This document shows positions 6,230 to 10,359 of a DNA stretch of 10,359 nt, in pieces. The DNA is from Chitinophagaceae bacterium (GTDB taxonomy: Bacteria; Bacteroidota; Bacteroidia; Chitinophagales; Chitinophagaceae). The stretch's first letter is position 1. Each line of letters starts with the position of its first letter. The translations under genes and the position numbers were made by a program. The notes below the pieces were generated by a model. That model made no database searches, had not been told where the DNA came from, and was given only the letters and a program-made list of their open reading frames with translations. Where the stretch lies: contig CANHEC010000030.1 in assembly GCA_947459455.1 (NCBI GenBank), positions 1 through 10,359 on the forward strand, written 5' to 3'.

Positions 6230-7243
6230 TCATCGTAAACCACGCAAGCTGGTTTGCAGGCGGCGAAGCTTATCGTGGTACCAATGCAGGTATTGCTGCT
6301 GCATAGACGGGCTTAAAAAACTATTGGCCACCAAGGCTTCTACTGCTTCCGTTTTTTGAAAAAAACCATCCAGCATTCTCCGTACTCTTACTGGTAGTAA
6401 AGCCATTTTCAGGCCAAAATCATAAAAATCATCGTAGGCATGATAGCCATAATGGGCATAGCTGGGATGTTCGTAATCCTTTTCATACAGCCGATCATGC
6501 AGTGCAAAATCACCATCTTCAATATGCAGTCTGGTACAAACCAGATCGTATGCCGGGGCCAGCAATCCAAAGCCCGTGCCTTCACAGTCTATTCTACCAA
6601 AGTTTTTGAGGTGGGCATCACCATTGCTAAACAGGTAGTTGAAAACCACCAACTGAAAGAAACGTTCTTTTGCAGGTATGGATGCCGGAAAAAAATGGTC
6701 GATCAGCTGTGCCATTTGCAAGTAGCTGTAGTTGTACTTAAAATCGGTGCCGGCATTTTCTTCGGTCAGTAAGGCCAACGAAGCAAAATCTTCTTTCAGG
6801 CATCTGGTACCGTCTGGCTTTACATCAAACCGCCTGGTGAGGTATGCCGGGGTGCCATCTTCAAAAAATATCAGGGCATTTTTTGCCGTACGCATACCAT
6901 ACACCTGCTCGGCTATCTGCATGGTCAAATGCTCGTTGGCAGGCACCTGACTTACATTCATCAGGTTGTCTGGTATGGGCTTCAGTATAAACTCACCACC
7001 ACTATCGGTTAATACAAGCTTGTTCTTATCCAGTTTCAGGGAGTATTTTACCTGAACGCCAGAAATGGAAATGCGACTGCGGTTGTCAAAAAATGGTTTA
7101 GACGACATCCCCTCATTGTTGGGTGACGCCATGGGCAGCACATGACTTACTTTACGCCCGTTAAATAAATAACGCAACGCTTTAGGCGAGTAGGTAGCGT
7201 AGCCAGGCTGCAGTGTAGCAGGGCATATATTAATCGGAAACAT
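6230..7243 (-). CDS. hipT: HipT-like Ser/Thr kinase toxin (HipA C-terminal kinase lacking the N1 subdomain)
   Basis: The 337-residue HipA-family kinase lacks the N-terminal N1 subdomain, which is encoded by the preceding small gene, as in HipBST systems. The flexible Gly-rich loop reads SISGVQVK (59-66): S59 and S61 occupy the paired autophosphorylation positions known from HipT. K88 in EFILKP is the ATP-binding lysine. RRFD is at 137-140, KEDFASL at 150-156, and the catalytic loop SNGDAHLKNF at 206-215 gives base D209 and metal ligand N214. D233 in APAYDL is the DFG-like metal ligand, so the kinase looks active. E. coli HipT phosphorylates tryptophanyl-tRNA synthetase; the target here is unknown. 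An in-frame TGA at 7252-7250 excludes a longer start, and the gene begins 9 nt after hipS. It is AT-richer than clpX or the Gfo gene. Confidence 0.92.
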   Translation of the reverse strand: MFPINICPATLQPGYATYSPKALRYLFNGRKVSHVLPMASPNNEGMSSKPFFDNRSRISISGVQVKYSLKLDKNKLVLTDSGGEFILKPIPDNLMNVSQVPANEHLTMQIAEQVYGMRTAKNALIFFEDGTPAYLTRRFDVKPDGTRCLKEDFASLALLTEENAGTDFKYNYSYLQMAQLIDHFFPASIPAKERFFQLVVFNYLFSNGDAHLKNFGRIDCEGTGFGLLAPAYDLVCTRLHIEDGDFALHDRLYEKDYEHPSYAHYGYHAYDDFYDFGLKMALLPVRVRRMLDGFFQKTEAVEALVANSFLSPSMQQQYLHWYHDKLRRLQTSLRGLR

Positions 7244-7252
7244 GTTGATTCA

Positions 7253-7585
7253 TTAGATTGAGGGGGACACAGGACCTACAGTTACGGCGCCAATGGTTTC
7301 ATTTGAAGCGGTATGAATAAGTAGGTCGAAATAATCACGATCATTTATTTTATTGGCTTGCAGTTGCAGCCTTTTGTTGGCGCCCTCACTCAGCATATTG
7401 AAAAAAAAGGGAAAGAGAATGGGAGACTGAAACCGGCTTGTTGTTTTAGGAAAATGAACACTGATGGCCGGGTACCTGCTATTGAACTGATAATCGGCAT
7501 CATACTCAAACACATAACTACCATCATCTTGCAGGCTCAGCGTGCCGGCAAAAACATGATTGTAGTATACCTTTCCTCTTTTCAT
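7253..7585 (-). CDS. hipS: HipS-like antitoxin (free-standing HipA N1 subdomain)
   Basis: The 110-residue protein corresponds to the N-terminal N1 subdomain of HipA: a GKVYYNHVFAGTL strand pair, FEYDADY (26-32), YPAISVHFP (38-46), LFPFFFNMLSEG (57-68), a D-rich helix DRDYFDLL, and IGAVTVGP near the end. In E. coli HipBST the equivalent HipS is the antitoxin and inhibits HipT by inserting a conserved Trp into the kinase active site. No Trp occurs anywhere in this protein; at the SEG segment, where many relatives have PEGW, it reads SEGANKR. It therefore either inhibits through another residue or is a differently evolved split HipA. It lies between hipB (76-nt gap) and hipT (9-nt gap) on the same strand, so co-transcription is expected. 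The domain assignment is firm; antitoxin activity is inferred. Confidence 0.88.
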   Translation of the reverse strand: MKRGKVYYNHVFAGTLSLQDDGSYVFEYDADYQFNSRYPAISVHFPKTTSRFQSPILFPFFFNMLSEGANKRLQLQANKINDRDYFDLLIHTASNETIGAVTVGPVSPSI

Positions 7586-7661
7586 AGAGTGAAATATTCA
7601 TTAGGGTGTGTGGGTGATAGTAAAAGTTTCTGCTATAAAAATTGCTCAACAAGTAAAGGGC

Positions 7662-7922
7662 TTATACAATCGGTGGGGGTACCCGGAGTGGATAGCTCAT
7701 TGGCTTTTGCTGCAACACAATATCCATACCCAACAATTGCGCCAGTCGATACCAAGTTTCCATTTTAGCCTTTCCTGAACCCGATTCAATTTCGCGGAGG
7801 GTGCGGTCTGTAATGCCACACAATTCTGCCAGTTCAGCTTGCCGGTAACCCAGCATCTGTCGGCGTAATCTTATTTTTTCACCCAAATTTTTTAGTTCTT
7901 CAATTTCAATATTTACTGGCAT
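7662..7922 (-). CDS. hipB: HipB-like XRE/Cro helix-turn-helix antitoxin and autoregulator
   Basis: The 86-residue protein has a five-helix Cro/C1-type DNA-binding domain at about 10-67: LGEKIRLRRQMLGYRQAELAELCGITDRTLREIESG, with the helix-turn-helix at roughly 28-46 and the family's ExG turn at E46-G48. A Pro-rich tail follows (PMSYPLRVPPPIV), perhaps contacting the kinase or HipS. The start is fixed by a consensus ribosome-binding site AAAGGAGG (7940-7933 on the minus strand), 10 nt before the ATG, unusual for this phylum. It is the first gene of the hipB-hipS-hipT operon and, as in other hip systems, is expected to bind palindromes upstream and repress the operon. In the tripartite type HipB augments neutralisation rather than being the main antitoxin. 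Confidence 0.9.
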   Translation of the reverse strand: MPVNIEIEELKNLGEKIRLRRQMLGYRQAELAELCGITDRTLREIESGSGKAKMETWYRLAQLLGMDIVLQQKPMSYPLRVPPPIV

Positions 7923-7958
7923 CGGAATTATACCTCCTTTCCGCTAAAAGTATTAGCG
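7923..7958 (-). promoter_or_regulatory. hipB leader: RBS flanked by inverted repeats
   Basis: Just before hipB two short inverted repeats abut. CGCTAA/TTAGCG (7942-7947 and 7953-7958, 5-nt loop) also overlaps a -7-like TACTTTTA on the minus strand. CGGAA/TTCCG (7923-7927 and 7939-7943) brackets the AAAGGAGG ribosome-binding site. The second shares the CGGAA/TTCCG arms of the upstream palindrome but with 11 instead of 6 bases between them. It could be a weak HipB site or an mRNA hairpin hiding the RBS. Confidence 0.45.
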
Positions 7959-7991
7959 AATATAGATAAAAATCCATTGAAAGTATTGAAA

Positions 7992-8009
7992 TCGGAAATT
8001 TATTTCTGT
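7992..8009. promoter_or_regulatory. Degenerate second copy of the putative HipB operator
   Basis: The 18 bases TCGGAAATTTATTTCTGT keep the left half (TCGGAA), an A/T core and a near right half (TTCTGT against TTCCGA) of the palindrome at 8064-8081. The two sites start exactly 72 bp apart, close to seven helical turns, which would place them on roughly the same DNA face. Binding by HipB is inferred. Confidence 0.45.
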
Positions 8010-8063
8010 TTTAGCTGTAAAAGCACATCCAAAAGTCTATTTATACACATTTTATAAACATAT

Positions 8064-8081
8064 TCGGAATTTAAATTCCGA
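8064..8081. promoter_or_regulatory. Perfect 18-bp palindrome, putative HipB operator
   Basis: TCGGAATTTAAATTCCGA is its own exact reverse complement. It lies 142 bp upstream of the hipB start codon in AT-rich intergenic DNA, and related half-sites occur nearer the gene. Homodimeric XRE regulators such as HipB bind sites of this kind, so an operator is the best reading. Confidence 0.6.
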
Positions 8082-8222
8082 TTTTATCTTAAGTAAGTTG
8101 TGGAAATAGCACTCAGACTGTTGTAAAGGATTCTCCATCCTCAGCGGTAAAAGTAATAGCAGGCTCTTTAAGCGGGGCCCAAAATATGAATGGTAGCCCA
8201 TCATGGAAACCTTCGATCAGTA

Positions 8223-8257
8223 ACAAGGGGCCATCTTGGTGTAAGATGGCCCCTTGT
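8223..8257 (-). terminator. Strong hairpin downstream of clpP2
   Basis: ACAAGGGGCCATCTT (8223-8237) and AAGATGGCCCCTTGT (8243-8257) form a perfect 15-bp stem with a 5-nt loop, 27 nt after the clpP2 stop. The trailing T-run on the minus strand is weak (TTGTTACTG), so it may act as a terminator or as a 3' mRNA-stabilising stem. Confidence 0.7.
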
Positions 8258-8284
8258 ATATCCTTGCTGTGCTATGTGGCTACG

Positions 8285-8923
8285 TTACAGTTTCTCCATT
8301 ACACCATCTACAATACCGTAGGCCACACTTTCGGTAGCATCCATCCAGTAGTCGCGGTCAAAGTCCTTCATCACCTTTTCAAAAGTTTGACCACAGTTGT
8401 CGGCCAGCAGCTGAGCGCCCATTTCTTTGGTCTTTCTGATTTGCTCAGCCATTATTTCCAGATCGGCGCTGGTGCCACGGCCACCGCCGCTGGGCTGGTG
8501 AATCATGACCTCGCCATGCGGAAAAATGAAGCGACGCCCCTTGGTGCCCCCGCTGAGCAAGATGCTGCCCATGCTGGCGGCCATACCCATGCACACGGTG
8601 CTTACCGGGCTGCTGATCATTTGCATGGTATCGTATATCACCATGCCGGCTGTTACCAATCCGCCGGGACTGTTGATGTAAAATGTGATCTCCTTGCCGG
8701 GATCGATGGCATCGAGGTAGAGCAGGCGACTGGTAATGTCTTTGGCACTTTTGTCGTCTACCACGCCCCATAAGAAGATCTTGCGCTGTTCGATGAACTT
8801 TTTATCGAACTGCCAGCCGCTCATCATCTTCTCCATGGGCATTTCGATGGCGGGCATTTCTGGTGCTTCCGGCTCTTCGTCGTCGAAGCGGAAAGGCTTA
8901 TTGCGAAAATTATGTTGATTCAT
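8285..8923 (-). CDS. clpP: ATP-dependent Clp protease proteolytic subunit, second paralogue (ClpP2)
   Basis: The 212-residue ClpP serine protease subunit has a complete catalytic triad: S117 in GMAASMGS, H142 in MIHQPSGG and D191 in FDRDYWM. The spacing (25 and 49 residues) is identical to E. coli S97/H122/D171. The oxyanion segment INSPGG is at 83-88. Its N-terminus differs from typical ClpP: residues 14-34 are acidic, Pro- and Met-rich (DDEEPEAPEMPAIEMP), perhaps a propeptide or a modified axial gate. It is the second of two clpP genes on the same strand, separated from the first by an S23-like gene, and its mRNA probably ends at the 15-bp hairpin. ClpP paralogues can form mixed rings; whether these do is unknown. 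The ATG at 8923 lacks a clear Shine-Dalgarno. Confidence 0.97.
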   Translation of the reverse strand: MNQHNFRNKPFRFDDEEPEAPEMPAIEMPMEKMMSGWQFDKKFIEQRKIFLWGVVDDKSAKDITSRLLYLDAIDPGKEITFYINSPGGLVTAGMVIYDTMQMISSPVSTVCMGMAASMGSILLSGGTKGRRFIFPHGEVMIHQPSGGGRGTSADLEIMAEQIRKTKEMGAQLLADNCGQTFEKVMKDFDRDYWMDATESVAYGIVDGVMEKL

Positions 8924-8931
8924 TTTCTGTT

Positions 8932-8946
8932 AATTGAGTTAATTGG
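8932..8946. repeat. Left inverted repeat bordering the S23-like gene
   Basis: AATTGAGTTAATTGG matches the reverse complement of 9395-9409 at 14 of 15 bases. It is part of a run of 9-mers (GTTAATTGA, GTTAATTGG, then GTTGATTGG after 8 nt) lying within 10 bp of the clpP2 start codon. Confidence 0.65.
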
Positions 8947-8978
8947 CAGAAGTGGTTGATTGGTTTGCGAAACCATGT

Positions 8979-9359
8979 TCATGGTGATTCGTCCATTTCT
9001 GATTTTCGTTTTTTGAGATATGAGATGTATCCATTAATCACTTTTACAAGCTGAAGACAATCTTCTGTCAGCGTTTGCTTTGTTTCATTACTAATATATC
9101 CTTCTTCGCTTGCAGTGCCCAGGTGATCAACTGTTTCAAAAATAGAACCCCGGGCCATGCGCAAAAACTGAATATTTTCCTGATAATGAAATCGGCCATA
9201 CCCTTCAGCAATGTTTGCCGGCACTGATCTGGCACTTCGCTTAATTTGAGCTTTCAGAGAATATTCTTCTTGTTTGGGAAAATCGGTGGCGATTTTTTGG
9301 ATGTTCCTGCGTAGCTCCACTGCTTTTTGATAAACAACCAGGTCGAACAGTGTTTGCAT
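8979..9359 (-). CDS. S23-like four-helix-bundle protein (23S rRNA intervening-sequence protein family)
   Basis: The 126-residue protein belongs to the S23/four-helix-bundle family (PF05635, TIGR02436). It starts with the usual LFDLVVYQKAVELRRNI helix. The hallmark QIKRSARSVPANIAEGYGR is at 38-56, then FLRMARGSIFETVDHL, and a Lys/Arg-rich C-terminal helix. Relatives sit inside intervening sequences of 23S rRNA genes or as dispersed single genes, and the fold is shared with the Avd accessory protein of diversity-generating retroelements. Biochemical function is unknown; the basic surface suggests nucleic-acid binding. It lies on the same strand between two clpP genes, filling their gap, and is bordered by inverted repeats, which suggests acquisition as a small cassette. 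It is AT-richer than the clpP genes. No reverse transcriptase or template/variable repeat was found in this window. Confidence 0.92.
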   Translation of the reverse strand: MQTLFDLVVYQKAVELRRNIQKIATDFPKQEEYSLKAQIKRSARSVPANIAEGYGRFHYQENIQFLRMARGSIFETVDHLGTASEEGYISNETKQTLTEDCLQLVKVINGYISYLKKRKSEMDESP

Positions 9360-9394
9360 GGCAAGTTTTTGAATCCTTCATTAACTCACTCCAC

Positions 9395-9409
9395 CCAATT
9401 AACCCAATT
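9395..9409. repeat. Right inverted repeat bordering the S23-like gene
   Basis: CCAATTAACCCAATT is the inverted partner of 8932-8946 (14/15). Similarity continues inward in gapped form (AGTG followed by GTTRAT on both sides). It ends 10 bp before the clpP1 stop codon at 9420-9422. Confidence 0.65.
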
Positions 9410-9419
9410 CACGGTCAAT

Positions 9420-10109
9420 CTACTTCTTCTCCTTTCTTGGATTGGTCAGCAGTACTTCGTCTACCAGTCCGTAGGCTTTGGCTTCGTGGGCGGTCATCCA
9501 CTTGTCGCGGTCGCTATCAGCGGCTACCTGCTCGGGGGTTTGCCCTGTGTGGTGTGCCAATATCTCGTAGAGCTCCTTTTTCAGCTTTTTCACCTCGTTT
9601 ACCGTAATCTCGATATCGGTAGCCTGGCCCATGGCGCCGCCACTGGGCTGGTGGATCATGATGCGGCTGTGCTTGAGGGCGGTGCGCTTGCCAGGGGCGC
9701 CTGCAGCCATGAGTACGGCCCCCATGCTGGCGGCCATGCCGGTGCAAATGGTAGCAATATCGGGGCTGATGAACTGCATGGTATCGTACATGCCGAGGCC
9801 TGCGTACACACTGCCACCGGGGCTGTTGATGTACATCTGAATGTCGCGGCTGTGATCGGTACTCTCCAAAAACAACAACTGTGCGGTGACGATATTGGCC
9901 ACTTCATCCATAATGGGATACCCCAGGAAGATGATGCGGTCCATCATCAATCGGCTGTACACGTCCATCACAGCAATGTTCATGGGCCGCTCCTCAATGA
10001 TGTTGGGTGTCAGATTCGTGACGTTGTGCTTGAGATAGCCATCCAGCGTATTGCTGCTGATGCCGCGGTGTTTCACGGCGTATTTTTCAAACTCTTTTCC
10101 AAGATTCAT
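9420..10109 (-). CDS. clpP: ATP-dependent Clp protease proteolytic subunit, first paralogue (ClpP1)
   Basis: Taken from ATG 10109 this ClpP is 229 residues. That start is preceded by AGGAGA about 10 nt upstream; a TTG 33 nt earlier is open but has no such signal. The catalytic triad is S128 (GMAASMGA), H153 (MIHQPSGG) and D202 (SDRDKWM), again with 25/49 spacing, and INSPGG is at 94-99. The N-terminal region of about 45 residues before the core (NIAVMDVYSRLMMDRIIFLG) is longer than in mature ClpP and likely processed or used at the axial gate. It is the promoter-proximal gene of the clpP1/S23/clpP2 run. In many Bacteroidota the trigger factor gene lies upstream of clpP; here the window ends before that can be seen. 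Confidence 0.97.
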   Translation of the reverse strand: MNLGKEFEKYAVKHRGISSNTLDGYLKHNVTNLTPNIIEERPMNIAVMDVYSRLMMDRIIFLGYPIMDEVANIVTAQLLFLESTDHSRDIQMYINSPGGSVYAGLGMYDTMQFISPDIATICTGMAASMGAVLMAAGAPGKRTALKHSRIMIHQPSGGAMGQATDIEITVNEVKKLKKELYEILAHHTGQTPEQVAADSDRDKWMTAHEAKAYGLVDEVLLTNPRKEKK

Positions 10110-10296
10110 AAAGCTTTCTCCTGTAATTGGTGCTTGCTGCAATATAGCTGCAATGCCCTTTCAAATAGTGTGCGGGGAAAATATTCGGACAATTTGGCGG
10201 GGAATGATGCTGAAAAAATCCACCAACAATAATTCAGTCATTTTCTGGTAGGTGAATTGGCTTATCAATTTTATGCCTTTTTAACATTTATTTAAA
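10110..10296. other. Intergenic region upstream of clpP1
   Basis: AT-rich non-coding DNA with no credible gene on either strand. It should contain the clpP1 promoter. TATATTGC on the minus strand just upstream of the RBS resembles a -7 element, but a correctly spaced TTTG was not found, so no promoter is assigned. Confidence 0.5.
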
Positions 10297-10359
10297 CCCC
10301 CCCCCCCCCCCCGGGGTGAGTGTTTGTGTTTTTTTTTTGTTTTTTTTTTCAAAAAAAAA
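10297..10359. other. Low-complexity, probably artefactual contig end
   Basis: A run of 16 C is followed by GGGG, then two runs of 10 T and a run of 9 A. Such a series of homopolymers at the very end of the sequence is typical of poor consensus at a contig end rather than of genomic DNA. Confidence 0.7.

Larger units (their letters stand above)
7923..8284. other. 362-bp intergenic region between hipB and clpP2
   Basis: The hipB-proximal part (7923-8100) is AT-rich and holds the candidate operators and hipB leader. The clpP2-proximal part (8101-8284) is GC-richer and holds a long perfect hairpin and a short open stretch on the minus strand (8113-8271) without an ATG. No complete gene was seen. 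Confidence 0.7.

Noticed and set aside
8972..8985. ACCATG-TT-CATGGT inverted repeat over the S23-like stop codon as a terminator
   Set aside because: The loop would be only 2 nt and no T-run follows; the stem is too short to support.
8979..9359. Diversity-generating retroelement suggested by the Avd-like four-helix-bundle fold
   Set aside because: No reverse transcriptase, template repeat or variable repeat is present in the window; S23-type stand-alone protein is the simpler reading.
8285..10109. A single clpP split by insertion of the S23-like gene
   Set aside because: Both flanking genes are full length with complete triads and different sequences, so they are paralogues, not halves.
9327..10232. 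A 301-codon plus-strand open frame opposite clpP1
   Set aside because: Antisense shadow of an intact ClpP with complete catalytic triad.

Overview
The window looks like chromosomal DNA from a member of the Bacteroidota, most likely a Chitinophagaceae-like soil or freshwater bacterium. The signs are promoter elements of the Bacteroidota type (TTTG followed about 19-23 nt later by TAnnTTTG), few Shine-Dalgarno sequences, 'AQ'-type signal peptides, and families typical of the phylum: tandem DUF1080 sugar hydrolase, Tat-exported Gfo/Idh/MocA oxidoreductase, split HipA kinase and S23-like four-helix-bundle protein. No rRNA, tRNA or CRISPR array was recognised.

Left part (1-3513): a divergent sugar-oxidation cluster. 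A two-domain 3-keto-disaccharide hydrolase (DUF1080), cut by the window start, is read leftwards. A Tat-signal Gfo/Idh/MocA dehydrogenase, a lipoprotein cytochrome c and a small ArsC/Spx-like thioredoxin-fold protein are read rightwards, ending at a hairpin that contains the arsC-like stop codon. The first three plausibly cooperate in envelope 3-keto-glycoside chemistry, with the cytochrome as a possible electron carrier.

Middle and right part (3550-10109): a rearranged clp protease locus, read leftwards except for one gene. From upstream to downstream it runs clpP1, an S23-like four-helix-bundle gene, clpP2, a tripartite hipB-hipS-hipT toxin-antitoxin operon, an oppositely oriented secreted hypothetical gene, then clpX and a small acidic hypothetical gene. 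In many Bacteroidota clpP and clpX are adjacent, so two accessory pieces appear to have entered: the S23-like gene, bracketed by a 14/15 inverted repeat filling the clpP1-clpP2 gap, and the AT-rich hipBST block between clpP2 and clpX. The hipBST control region carries a perfect 18-bp palindrome and a degenerate copy exactly 72 bp away, candidate HipB operators. The small HipS protein has no tryptophan at all, although a conserved Trp is the reported inhibitory residue in the E. coli HipBST system.

The clpX leader has a well-spaced Bacteroidota promoter followed directly by a perfect 10-bp hairpin at the predicted 5' end of the mRNA. The last ~60 bases (long C, T and A runs) look like an unreliable contig end and should not be interpreted biologically.
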